From: Streptomyces hayashii | GTDB lineage: Bacteria; Actinomycetota; Actinomycetes; Streptomycetales; Streptomycetaceae | DNA: 55,964 bases | Reading direction: 5' to 3' | NCBI RefSeq assembly: GCF_024539815.1 | Contig: NZ_JAHHIU010000106.1 | Coordinates: 1 to 55,964, forward strand | Shown: positions 42,328 to 50,312 of the stretch, piece by piece | Position numbering within the stretch: position 1 is the stretch's first letter | Layout of the letters: each line of letters starts with the position of its first letter | Translations under genes and position numbers: made by a program | The notes under the pieces: model-generated | Told to the model about the DNA's origin: nothing | What the model saw: the letters and a program-made list of their open reading frames with translations, nothing else | Database searches by the model: none

Positions 42328-44234
42328 CCGCGACCGACGACTCCCGCACGCTGGACGCCACGATCTCCAGACTGGGCGCCCTGGGGCCGACGGGGGTGAC
42401 CTTCTGGTCGGGCGCCGGCATCTCCCGGGACGGACCGTCGGCGCTGCCCGCGGCGGCCGCGCTCACCGAGCGCGTTTTCGACACGTTCTTCACGGCCCAC
42501 GACGCCCGGAGCGTCCACTCCGTGGTGATGGGCCGTCACGCGGCCGTCGGCTGGCGGGTCGACCCCCTCTGCGACCGGTTGCCGGACGCCGCTCCCTCGA
42601 TCCGGCTCCCCCGGCTGGAAACCGTTCTCGGGGTGGCCGACCGCACGCTCGGCGCTCACCGGGCGCTGCGGATCCTCGACGTCATGGGCGCCGTTCCGCC
42701 CAACCGGCTGCACCTGCTCTTCGCCCGGCATCTGGGCGCCGGGGGCACCCATGTCACCGCCAACTTCGACGACTGCGTCGAACGCGCCCATGTGAAGGCC
42801 TACGGCACGCAACCGGATCCCCGGCGTCTGCTGCACTTCCACGACTCGGTCCGCGACGACCCCGACCACGAGTCGCTGGGCGCCACGCTCGCCCGGATCG
42901 AGGCCGGGTTCCCCGCCGAGCAGGCCGCCGAACTGACCGGCGTCCTCAAGGCCTCCCCCGCCGTGGTCGTCGTCGGATACAGCGGCAGCGACTTCTTCGA
43001 CGTGGACCCGATGCTGGCAGGTCTGGAACCGGGCGCGCTGGCCGGCCGGCTCGTCGTCTGGGTCAACCACGAGGGTGTGCGGCCGGAACACCCCGCCACG
43101 CATCCGTCCGCTCGACGGCCCGCCATGGCACGCCTCCTCGAACGGGCCGGCGCCGAGGTCGTCGTCCTGTGCGGCGCCACCGCCGACGTCATGACCCGGC
43201 TCGGTCACGCTCTGGGCCTGCCGCCGCTGGGGCCGACCGAGCCGGGTCGGCCGGCCTGGACCGATGTGCCCGTCACCTCGCGGGAGCGGATCGCGGCGAC
43301 CTTGGCGCTCCACCGTGCGCTGGGCCTGGTGGGCGAGGTCGGCGCCATGCTCCAGGACCCCTCCGTCCGCGCGGCCTGCCCCGCCGCCGACGTGCGCCGG
43401 GCCCGAAGCGAGTGGCTGTGGGAACAGGGACGCTGGCGCGACCTGCGCAGACTGTGGTGGTCCGCGCCGCGCCCCGACGGTGTGAGCGCGGCGGAACGCG
43501 CCGAACGCATCGGCGCCTGCCTGTGGGTCGAGGGGCGCCTGCTGCCGGCGTACCTGTGGCTGCGCCATCACCGGCTTCGCGCGCCGGCCGACGAGGCGTC
43601 ACGCCTGGCCGAGACGGAGGGCAGGGCCCTGGAGCATCTGGCGCGGGTGCCCGGTGCGCGCGGGGTCGCCCGTGTGCTGATCCGTCGGTTCCTGCGGGAG
43701 ACGGCGGATCTCGGCGTCGGCGGTGACGTCGGTCTGCGCCGCAAGGTGGACGACGTGCGCAGCAGCTTGACGGCGCTGGCGGCGGGCGGCCCCCGGCAGG
43801 GGGACCGGGCCGAGGAGGACCGGGTCTGGTACGTAGAGACCGGCAGCGTCCTCGGATCGCTCAACTATCAGCACCGGCTGCTCCGCGACACCTACGATCC
43901 GGCGCTCGACGACGGGGAACTCGACCGGGCCTACCGGAGCGCGGCTGAACGGTACGCGTCGATCGGGTCCGTCGCCGGGGAGCTGCGGACGCATCTGCTC
44001 CCGGGCGCGGAACGGGTCTTCACCCTCGGCGAATACCTGACGGCGCTGGGCAGGCTCCAGTACGGACCCGTCCACCGCACCCGGCTCGCCGCGCGTTTCG
44101 CGGCCGTGCGGACGGTCCGTGTTCTGCGCACGGCGCCCTGGAGAGGCACGCGCGAATCGGCACCGGAACCGGGCGCTCGTGGTCAGGACGTCACGAGCGC
44201 GGCCCCGTCGGCTCCGCCGAATCGCTTGCGCTGA
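42324..44234 (+). CDS. SIR2-like domain protein (candidate NAD-degrading effector)
   Basis: A 636-aa protein. The N-terminal ~340 residues are a SIR2-type Rossmann domain: NAD-binding SGAGIS (29-34) with PSALP, TANFDDCVERA (145-155) and VVVGYSGSD (215-223). The TxNFDD and GYSGSD signatures are those of the defence SIR2 group (ThsA, DSR-type, SIR2-HerA) rather than of lysine deacetylases. The ~300-residue C-terminal part is helical (WLWEQGRWRDLRRLWW, LPAYLWLRHHRLRAP) and may be a repeat sensor. Start GTG 42324 overlaps the membrane-protein gene. Likely activity is NAD+ cleavage when triggered, giving growth arrest; this is inferred from the family. Confidence 0.82.
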   Translation: MTATDDSRTLDATISRLGALGPTGVTFWSGAGISRDGPSALPAAAALTERVFDTFFTAHDARSVHSVVMGRHAAVGWRVDPLCDRLPDAAPSIRLPRLETVLGVADRTLGAHRALRILDVMGAVPPNRLHLLFARHLGAGGTHVTANFDDCVERAHVKAYGTQPDPRRLLHFHDSVRDDPDHESLGATLARIEAGFPAEQAAELTGVLKASPAVVVVGYSGSDFFDVDPMLAGLEPGALAGRLVVWVNHEGVRPEHPATHPSARRPAMARLLERAGAEVVVLCGATADVMTRLGHALGLPPLGPTEPGRPAWTDVPVTSRERIAATLALHRALGLVGEVGAMLQDPSVRAACPAADVRRARSEWLWEQGRWRDLRRLWWSAPRPDGVSAAERAERIGACLWVEGRLLPAYLWLRHHRLRAPADEASRLAETEGRALEHLARVPGARGVARVLIRRFLRETADLGVGGDVGLRRKVDDVRSSLTALAAGGPRQGDRAEEDRVWYVETGSVLGSLNYQHRLLRDTYDPALDDGELDRAYRSAAERYASIGSVAGELRTHLLPGAERVFTLGEYLTALGRLQYGPVHRTRLAARFAAVRTVRVLRTAPWRGTRESAPEPGARGQDVTSAAPSAPPNRLR

Positions 44235-44289
44235 AGCGCACTTCAAGCGCAAGACTCCCGTTCGAGCCGGGGACACCCGGCCGAACGGG
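44225..44289 (+). promoter_or_regulatory. Two tandem bulged hairpins before the aldo/keto reductase gene
   Basis: Hairpin 1 (44225-44253) has outer arms CTTGCGCT/AGCGCAAG and inner GAAG/CTTC, with one unpaired A, and straddles the SIR2 stop codon. Hairpin 2 (44257-44289) has a CCCGTTCG...GCCGGG stem, loop GACA and again a single unpaired A; its end overlaps the GGGAGG ribosome site of the next gene. They may be a terminator for the SIR2 operon, an operator for the reductase, or a translational control element. Confidence 0.6.
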
Positions 44290-44299
44290 AGGATCCGTC

Positions 44300-45286
44300 A
44301 TGAAGTACCGCACCCTGGGTGCCGACCCGGCCACCCGTCGCGAGGTCAGCGTCCTCGCGCTCGGGACGATGCTGTTCGGGTCGGCGACCGACGAGGAGAC
44401 GTCCTTCGCGATTCTCGACCGGTACGTCGAGGCCGGCGGGAACTTTCTCGACACGTCCGACAACTACGCCTTCTGGGCGGACGGCGGCCAGGGCGGCCAG
44501 AGCGAGGAACTGCTCGGCCGCTGGCGGCGCAGCCGCGGCGTCGGCGACGAGATCGTGCTCGCGACCAAGCTCGGCGCCCGGCCGCTCGCGCCCGGCACCG
44601 ACTACATGGACAACCCCGAGGGCCTGTCCGCGAAGGTGATCCGGGAGGCCGCCGAACGGAGCCGGGACCGGCTCGGCGTGGAGCGGCTGGATCTGCTCTA
44701 CGCGCACATCGACGACCACACCGTCCCCCAGCGGGAGACCGTCGAGGCCTTCGCCGAGCTCGTCGCCGAGGGCACGGTCGGGCTGCTCGGGGTGAGCAAC
44801 CAGGCCGTCTGGCGGGTGGAGCGGGCCCGCGCCCTCGCCGCAGCGGCCGGCCTGCCGGGGTACGAGGTGCTCCAGTACCAGCACAGCTTCCTGCGCCCGC
44901 GCACCGACATCCCCGACGGGCTCTTCCCCGACGGCAGCCTCGGCCACGCCGGCCCGGAGCTGCGCGGCTATCTGCGAGCGGAGCCCGGCCTGACCCTCGT
45001 CGCGTATTCGCCGCTCCTCAAGGGCGCGTACACCCGCACGGACCGGCCGCTGCCGCCGGACTACGACCACCCGGGCACCCCGGCCCGGCTCGCCGTGCTG
45101 CGCGAGGTCGCCCGGGAGACCGGCGCGAGCGTCAACCAGGTCGTGCTGGCCTGGCAGTTGGGCGGACAGCTGCCGATCGTGCCGCTGGCCGGGGCGTCGT
45201 CGGTGGCGCAACTGGAGGAGAACCTGGCCGCCGTCGACCTGGAGCTGACCGGGGAGCAGCGCTCCCGGCTGGACGCCGCGCACTGA
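44300..45286 (+). CDS. Aldo/keto reductase
   Basis: A 328-aa NADPH-dependent TIM-barrel oxidoreductase. The catalytic tetrad is visible: D51 and Y56 in DTSDNY, K90 in LATKLG and the histidine in LLYAHIDDH (about 137). The C-terminal cofactor-binding loop reads PLAGASSVAQLEENL. It reduces aldehydes or ketones of unknown identity. Ribosome site GGGAGG is partly held in the upstream hairpin. The TetR gene lies 48 bases downstream on the same strand, a possible regulator. Confidence 0.92.
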   Translation: MKYRTLGADPATRREVSVLALGTMLFGSATDEETSFAILDRYVEAGGNFLDTSDNYAFWADGGQGGQSEELLGRWRRSRGVGDEIVLATKLGARPLAPGTDYMDNPEGLSAKVIREAAERSRDRLGVERLDLLYAHIDDHTVPQRETVEAFAELVAEGTVGLLGVSNQAVWRVERARALAAAAGLPGYEVLQYQHSFLRPRTDIPDGLFPDGSLGHAGPELRGYLRAEPGLTLVAYSPLLKGAYTRTDRPLPPDYDHPGTPARLAVLREVARETGASVNQVVLAWQLGGQLPIVPLAGASSVAQLEENLAAVDLELTGEQRSRLDAAH

Positions 45287-45322
45287 GGTCCGGCGGGATG
45301 ACCGGGCGGTAACCGGGGAGGC

Positions 45323-45328
45323 TACGCT
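45323..45328 (+). promoter_or_regulatory. -10 box of a probable leaderless TetR transcript
   Basis: TACGCT is followed six bases later by the ATG at 45335, with no ribosome site between. Confidence 0.5.
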
Positions 45329-45334
45329 GGGATC

Positions 45335-45907
45335 ATGCCGTCCCCCCGCCGTACCGCCCGACAGTCCGAGCTGCTGGAACGACTTGTCGCGCTGCTCACG
45401 GCGGAGGGGTTCTCGGACTTCACCCTGGACGACCTCGCCGAGCGGCTGCGCTGCTCGAAGACGACCCTCTACCAGCTGGCCCGCAGCAAGCAGGGGCTGG
45501 TGGTGGAGGCCGTCAAGCACTACTTCCGCGGAGCGACCGAGGCCGTCGAGAAGCGGGTGGGGCAGACCGTCGACCCCTCGGACCGGGTGCGCGTGTACCT
45601 GAGCGCCGTCGCCGAACAGCTGCGCCCTCTCTCGCGCCGGTTCCTGGAGGACGTCGCGGACTTCCCGCCCGCCCGCGAGGTGTACGAGGCCAACACGCGC
45701 ATGGCGGCGGAACGGGTGCGCCGGCTGATCGCCGAGGGCGTCTCGGACGGCGCCTTCCGCGAGGTGCACACCGCGTTCGTGGGCGAGGTGGCCGCAGCGA
45801 CGATGCGCCAGATCCAGCAGGGCGAGCTCAAGGCGCGCACCGGGCTCACCGACGCGGAGGCGTACGAGCAGCTCGCGTCGCTCATCGTGCACGCCGTTTC
45901 GTCCTGA
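45335..45907 (+). CDS. TetR family transcriptional regulator
   Basis: A 190-aa TetR protein. The HTH is residues 25-60 (FTLDDLAERLRCSKTTLYQLARSKQGLV), and the remaining helices form the ligand-binding domain. It is encoded just before an acyl-CoA dehydrogenase-SDR pair whose promoter has an 8-bp perfect inverted repeat, the usual arrangement for a TetR repressor responding to an acyl-CoA or related lipid. The message is probably leaderless. Confidence 0.92.
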   Translation: MPSPRRTARQSELLERLVALLTAEGFSDFTLDDLAERLRCSKTTLYQLARSKQGLVVEAVKHYFRGATEAVEKRVGQTVDPSDRVRVYLSAVAEQLRPLSRRFLEDVADFPPAREVYEANTRMAAERVRRLIAEGVSDGAFREVHTAFVGEVAAATMRQIQQGELKARTGLTDAEAYEQLASLIVHAVSS

Positions 45908-45991
45908 CGTCCCGCGGCTCGTCCGCTCCCTTTCCTCCCGGGCAGACGTCCGGTGCGGGGTGCCGCGGAGCGCCCGCGTGGAGTACCGTGG

Positions 45992-46021
45992 ATGATACTT
46001 TCGTACACACGCCAGTATCAT
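45992..46021. promoter_or_regulatory. TetR-type operator before the acyl-CoA dehydrogenase gene
   Basis: ATGATACT (45992-45999) and AGTATCAT (46014-46021) are exact reverse complements separated by 14 bases. The right arm contains a TATCAT -10-like box, so binding would block transcription. The element is AT-rich against the background. The adjacent TetR gene is the likely regulator. Confidence 0.65.
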
Positions 46022-46057
46022 TCTCGGTACTGCCGGCACTTCTACGTGGAGGTCACC

Positions 46058-47236
46058 ATGCCTGCCACTCGCGCCCTGCCGACCGAGGAGGCCGTCGAGC
46101 TCATCCAGCTCACGCGCACCCTCGCCGCCAAGGAACTCGCACCCCGGGTCGCCGACGCGGAGGCGGACGGGGCGTTCCCCCGGGACGTCTTCCGCACCCT
46201 CGGGCGCAGCGGCCTGCTCGGGCTGCCGTTCGCCGAGGAGTTCGGCGGGGCGGAGCAGCCCTACGAGGTCTACCTCCAGGTGCTGGAGGAGGTGGCCGCC
46301 GTCTGGTCGAGCGTCGCCGTGGGCATCTCCGTGCACGCCCTGTCCTGCTTCCCGCTGGCCCGCTTCGGCACCGACGAGCAGCGGCGCAGGTGGCTGCCGG
46401 GCATGCTCGGCGGTGAACTCCTCGGCGCGTACTGCCTGTCCGAGCCGCACGCCGGCTCCGACCCGGCCGCCATGCTCACCCGCGCGGTCCGCGACGGCGA
46501 CTCCTACGTCCTCAACGGCTCCAAGGCCTGGACCACCCACGGCGGCTACGCCGACTTCTACACCGTGATGGCTCGCACCTCCGACGACCGCACACACGGC
46601 ATCTCCTGCTTCCTGATCCCGGCGGACGCCCCCGGACTGAGCGCCGACCCGCCGGAGCGCAAGATGGGCCTGACGGGCTCGGCGACGGCGACCATGCGCC
46701 TCGACGACGTCCGGGTGCCCGTGGAGCGCCGGATCGGGGAGGAGGGGCAGGGCCTGAAGATCGCGCTCGCCTCCCTCGACTGCGGCCGGCTCGGCATCTC
46801 GGCCGTCGCCACCGGGCTCGCCCAGGGCGCGCTGGACCACGCGGTGCGCTACGCCCGCGAGCGGGAGACGTTCGGCAAGCCGATCATCGAGCACCAGGGC
46901 CTGGCGTTCGTGCTCGCCGACATGAGCGCCGCGATCGAGTCGGCTCGGGCCGCCGCGCTGTCCGCCGCCCGCCTGAAGGACATCGGCGTGCCCTTCACAC
47001 GGGAGGCGTCCATCGCCAAACTCGTGGCCACGGACAATGCCATGAAGGTGACCACGGACGCCGTGCAGGTCCTCGGGGGGTACGGGTACACCCGTGACTT
47101 CCCGGTGGAGCGTTACATGCGCGAGGCCAAGGTCATGCAGATCTTCGAAGGAACCAACCAGATCCAGCGCATGATCATCTCCCGTGCGCTGGACCGTGAC
47201 GAGGGCGGTGTGCTCACCGTCCTCGGCAAGGAGTGA
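46058..47236 (+). CDS. Acyl-CoA dehydrogenase
   Basis: A 392-aa FAD-dependent acyl-CoA dehydrogenase with the normal three-part fold. FAD/substrate motifs are AYCLSEPHAGSDPA and KAWTTHGGYADFY, and the C-terminal helical domain has VQVLGGYGYTRDFPVERYMREAK with the catalytic glutamate in QIFEGTNQIQR. It forms a 2-enoyl-CoA from a short or branched acyl-CoA. The ATG at 46058 has GGAGG upstream. The SDR gene begins two bases after its stop, so the two form an operon, probably for a branched acyl-CoA or fatty-acid breakdown step. Confidence 0.93.
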   Translation: MPATRALPTEEAVELIQLTRTLAAKELAPRVADAEADGAFPRDVFRTLGRSGLLGLPFAEEFGGAEQPYEVYLQVLEEVAAVWSSVAVGISVHALSCFPLARFGTDEQRRRWLPGMLGGELLGAYCLSEPHAGSDPAAMLTRAVRDGDSYVLNGSKAWTTHGGYADFYTVMARTSDDRTHGISCFLIPADAPGLSADPPERKMGLTGSATATMRLDDVRVPVERRIGEEGQGLKIALASLDCGRLGISAVATGLAQGALDHAVRYARERETFGKPIIEHQGLAFVLADMSAAIESARAAALSAARLKDIGVPFTREASIAKLVATDNAMKVTTDAVQVLGGYGYTRDFPVERYMREAKVMQIFEGTNQIQRMIISRALDRDEGGVLTVLGKE

Positions 47237-47238
47237 TG

Positions 47239-47997
47239 ATGCAGCTCGACAACACCGCCGCCCTTGTCACCGGCGGTGCGTCCGGCCTCGGCGCGGCCAC
47301 CGCGAAGGCCCTCGCCGGGCGCGGCGCCCGGGTCTTCGCCCTCGACCTCAAGGACGGCGTCGACAAGGCGCCCGAGGTCGACGGCGTCACCTACGTCCCC
47401 GCCGACGTCACCGACCCCGAGCAGGTGCGCGCCGCCGTCGCGGCGGCGGCCGGCTCCGGCGTCCCGCTGCGGACGGTGGTCAACTGCGCGGGCATCGGCC
47501 CGTCGGCGCGGATCCTCGGCAAGAAGGGCGTCCACGACCTGGGCCTGTACGCCAAGGTGATCCAGATCAACCTGATCGGCACCTTCAACGTGCTCGCCGT
47601 CGCCTCGGAGGCCATCGCCGGGACCGAGGCCGACGCCGACGGCCAGCGGGGCGTCATCGTCAACACCGCGTCCATCGCCGCGTACGACGGCCAGATCGGC
47701 CAGGCGGCCTACGCGTCCTCCAAGGGCGGGGTCGTCGGGCTGACGCTGCCCGCCGCGCGCGACCTGGCGCAGTACGGCATCCGGGTGTGCACCATCGCCC
47801 CGGGCATCGTCGAGACCCCGATGCTGGCCACCGTGTCGGAGGAGTTCCGGGCCGGGCTCGCGGCCGGCGTGCCGTTCCCGCGCCGGCTGGCCCGCCCCGA
47901 GGAGTACGCGCAGCTCGCGTTGTCGATCGTCGACCACGACTACCTCAACGGCGAGACCATCAGGATGGACGGCGCGCTGCGGATGGCCCCCAGGTAG
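47239..47997 (+). CDS. Short-chain dehydrogenase (3-hydroxyacyl-CoA dehydrogenase type)
   Basis: A 252-aa classical SDR. NAD-binding TGGASGLGAATA is at 11-22, NCAG follows, and the catalytic Ser-Tyr-Lys are in NTASIAAYDGQIGQAAYASSK. The insertion around GKKGVHDLGLYAKVIQINLIGTFN is typical of type II 3-hydroxyacyl-CoA dehydrogenases (HSD17B10-like), which fits with the preceding acyl-CoA dehydrogenase: oxidation of a 3-hydroxyacyl-CoA. Three start codons lie in a row (47233, 47236, 47239); the last has the best distance from AAGGAG. Confidence 0.93.
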   Translation: MQLDNTAALVTGGASGLGAATAKALAGRGARVFALDLKDGVDKAPEVDGVTYVPADVTDPEQVRAAVAAAAGSGVPLRTVVNCAGIGPSARILGKKGVHDLGLYAKVIQINLIGTFNVLAVASEAIAGTEADADGQRGVIVNTASIAAYDGQIGQAAYASSKGGVVGLTLPAARDLAQYGIRVCTIAPGIVETPMLATVSEEFRAGLAAGVPFPRRLARPEEYAQLALSIVDHDYLNGETIRMDGALRMAPR

Positions 47998-48005
47998 TCC
48001 CCGTG

Positions 48006-48043
48006 GGCGGCCCGTGCCGGCCCTCCGGGCCGGTGCGGCCGCC
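48006..48043. terminator. Bidirectional terminator between SDR and GntR genes
   Basis: Outer arms GGCGGCC/GGCCGCC (48006-48012 and 48037-48043) and inner arms CCGGCCC/GGGCCGG (48017-48023 and 48027-48033) with a TCC loop form a long GC-rich hairpin in the 45-base convergent gap. Confidence 0.8.
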
Positions 48044-48828
48044 TAGGGTCTGACCAGCAGCTGGAAGTCGAAGGCGTACCGGGACGCGCGGTAGATGTGC
48101 GTCCCGTACTCCACCGGCCGGCCGGTGTCGTCGTACGCCGTGCGCTGCATGGTCAGCAGGGCCGCCCCCTCCTTCTCCGCGAGCAGGGCGGCCTCCTCGG
48201 CGGTGGCCGAGCGGGCCCCCACGGTCTGGTGGGCGCTGTGCAGGGTGATGCCCGCCGAGCGCAGCAGCCGGTACAGGCCCGTCGACTCCAGGCGCTCGGT
48301 GTCGAGGTCCAGCAGGGCCGGCGGCAGGTAGTTGCACAGGAACGCCACCGGCTGTCCGTGCGTGGCGCGCAGCCGCTCCAGCACGGTGACCTCGCTGCCT
48401 TCCGGGATGCCCAGCGCGGCCGCGACGTGCGCGGTCGCCGGCACACGTTCGTTGCGTACGACGTCCGTGGTGGGCCCCTGTCCGGCGGCCTCCAGATCGT
48501 CGTAGAGACTGCTCAGTTCCAGCGGCCGCCTCACCTGGCTGTGCACCACCTGCGTGCCCACGCCGCGGCGGCGTACCAGCAGGCCCTTGTCGACGAGCGA
48601 CTGGATCGCCTGGCGGACCGTCGGGCGGGACAGGCCGAGACGGGTCGACAGGTCGATCTCGTTGCCCAGGAGGTTGCCGGGGGTGAGGGCCCCGTGTTCG
48701 ATCGCCGCCTCCAGCTGCTGCGCGAGCTGGTGGTAGAGCGGCACCGGGCTGGTGCGGTCCAGCGCGAAGTGCAGTGCGTCGAGCGCCGAGCCGGGCACCG
48801 CACGGGCGTGGCCGCCGGTCTTCGCCAT
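48043..48828 (-). CDS. GntR family regulator with UTRA domain (HutC subfamily)
   Basis: A 261-aa repressor. The winged helix is at 28-95 (PLYHQLAQQLEAAIEHG, LSRPTVRQAIQSLVDKGLLVRRRGVGTQV), and the UTRA ligand domain runs from about 110 to the end (MQRTAYDDTGRPVEYGTHIYRASRYAFDFQL). It is divergent from a sugar ABC transporter operon with an operator-rich 464-base gap between, so it most probably represses that operon until a sugar or cyclitol (phosphate) binds. Confidence 0.93.
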   Translation of the reverse strand: MAKTGGHARAVPGSALDALHFALDRTSPVPLYHQLAQQLEAAIEHGALTPGNLLGNEIDLSTRLGLSRPTVRQAIQSLVDKGLLVRRRGVGTQVVHSQVRRPLELSSLYDDLEAAGQGPTTDVVRNERVPATAHVAAALGIPEGSEVTVLERLRATHGQPVAFLCNYLPPALLDLDTERLESTGLYRLLRSAGITLHSAHQTVGARSATAEEAALLAEKEGAALLTMQRTAYDDTGRPVEYGTHIYRASRYAFDFQLLVRP

Positions 48829-49292
48829 CGGGGCGCCTCCTCGGTTCGGTGGGGTGGGGGAGCGGGCGGTGCGCGTCGGGCGGGTGCGGTCCCGACGACG
48901 GCGGCGGGCCCGCCGGAGAATCTTCCGCGTCTCTGTGCTCGCGCGAGGGGTACGCCCCTTCGCGGGGGGTAGTGATCGATCTTGGTGCGCCCCTGTGATC
49001 GAATGCAGTGGTCGGCGTCTCCCAGGTGTAGATCCGTGGAGCCCTTGGTGTCAATGCTTTGTTCTAACATTCGGACCTGATCGTGAAATGATGTCTTAAC
49101 AAAGTATTGACAGGGGGCCGGACACGGGATTGGATCCCGTCCCAGCAGCGCACGGGCCGAGTCCGGGACACCTGAACAGTCGCGGACCCGGCCCCGTGGC
49201 CCCAATCTGAGGAGAACGGGCCCCGGATCCTCGCGATCACCCTCCCCCCTCCCCCCGGTCGTTTCCCCGTAGCACAGTGAGGTGCAGGAAAG
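48829..49292. promoter_or_regulatory. Divergent control region of the GntR gene and the sugar operon
   Basis: This 464-base gap contains no gene. A 22-base element at 49091-49112 (ATGTCTTAACAAAG then TATTGACA) recurs in inverted orientation at 49049-49070, 18 of 22 identical. Each copy ends in TTGACA, so each could be the -35 of one of two divergent promoters. On the plus strand TTGACA (49107-49112) is 17 bases from TTGGAT (49130-49135), which is itself inside the inverted repeat CGGGAT-TGG-ATCCCG (49125-49139). GTGATCGA also occurs twice (48972-48979, 48995-49002), 23 bases apart. Confidence 0.75.
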
Positions 49293-50312
49293 ATGGACAG
49301 CTCTTCTCCCTCCCGCTCGCGCAGAATCGCCCCGGTCGTGGCCATGGCCGCGGCGGTGGCCCTGACCCTCGCGGGCTGCTCCAGCAGCTCCGGCGGAAAG
49401 AAGTCCGAGGAGAGCGCGGACGGCGCTTCCGCGGGCAAGGCGAGCACCCCGCAGATGACGGTCGCCCTGGTGACCCATCAGTCGCCCGGCGACACCTTCT
49501 GGGACATCGTCCGCAAGGGGGCCCAGGCCGCCGCGGCCAAGGACAACGTCAAGCTGGTGTACTCCGCCGACCCGAGCGCGGGCGGTCAGGCCAACCTGAT
49601 CCAGAACGCGATCGACCAGAAGGTCGACGGCATCGCGGTGACCCTCGCCAAGCCCGACGCCCTCAAGGCCGTCATCGGCAAGGCGACGGCCGCGAAGATA
49701 CCCGTGGTGGGCCTCAACTCCGGTGTGAGCGAGTGGAAGAAGCTCGGCCTGCTGGAGTTCTTCGGCCAGGACGAGACCGTCGCGGGCGAGGCTCTCGGCA
49801 ACAAGCTGAACTCGCTGGGCTCCAAGAAGGTCGTCTGCGTCATCCAGGAGCAGGGCAACATCGGCCTGACCCAGCGCTGCGACGGCGTGAAGAAGACGTT
49901 CTCCGGATCCGTCGAGACCCTCTACGTCAACGGCACCGACATGCCGTCCGTGAAGTCGACCATCACCGCCAAGCTCAGCCAGGACAAGGCCATCGACCAC
50001 GTCGTCACGCTCGGCGCCCCCATCGCGCTGACCGCGGCGCAGTCGGTCTCCGACGCCGGCAGCAAGGCCAAGATCGCCACCTTCGACCTCAACAAGGACC
50101 TGACCGGCGCCATCAGCAAGGGCACCGTCGAGCTGGCGGTCGACCAGCAGCCCTACCTGCAGGGCTACCTGGCGATCGACTCGCTGTGGCTCTACAAGAA
50201 CAACGGCAACTACATGGGCGGCGGGGAGCAGCCGGTGCTGACCGGTCCCGCCTTCGTGGACAAGTCCAACGTCGACGCGGTGGCCGCATACGCCGCGAAG
50301 GGCACCCGGTGA
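49293..50312 (+). CDS. Sugar ABC transporter substrate-binding lipoprotein
   Basis: A 339-aa periplasmic-binding-protein-fold lipoprotein (RbsB-like, PBP1 type). The lipobox LAGC has Cys29 after a twin-basic N-terminus, then a Ser/Gly-rich tether. The domain has VALVTHQSPGDTFWDIVRKGAQAAA and GNIGLTQRCDGVKKTF. It captures a sugar or cyclitol outside the membrane for the permease and ATPase encoded next. It is the first gene of a four-gene operon. Confidence 0.93.
   Translation: MDSSSPSRSRRIAPVVAMAAAVALTLAGCSSSSGGKKSEESADGASAGKASTPQMTVALVTHQSPGDTFWDIVRKGAQAAAAKDNVKLVYSADPSAGGQANLIQNAIDQKVDGIAVTLAKPDALKAVIGKATAAKIPVVGLNSGVSEWKKLGLLEFFGQDETVAGEALGNKLNSLGSKKVVCVIQEQGNIGLTQRCDGVKKTFSGSVETLYVNGTDMPSVKSTITAKLSQDKAIDHVVTLGAPIALTAAQSVSDAGSKAKIATFDLNKDLTGAISKGTVELAVDQQPYLQGYLAIDSLWLYKNNGNYMGGGEQPVLTGPAFVDKSNVDAVAAYAAKGTR

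Noticed and set aside
30710..44234. A biosynthetic gene cluster for a nucleoside natural product
   Set aside because: HIT, PRTase and phosphatase genes could fit one, but there is no carrier protein, oxygenase, ligase, transporter or resistance gene; SIR2, SEFIR and CHAT fit a conflict system better.
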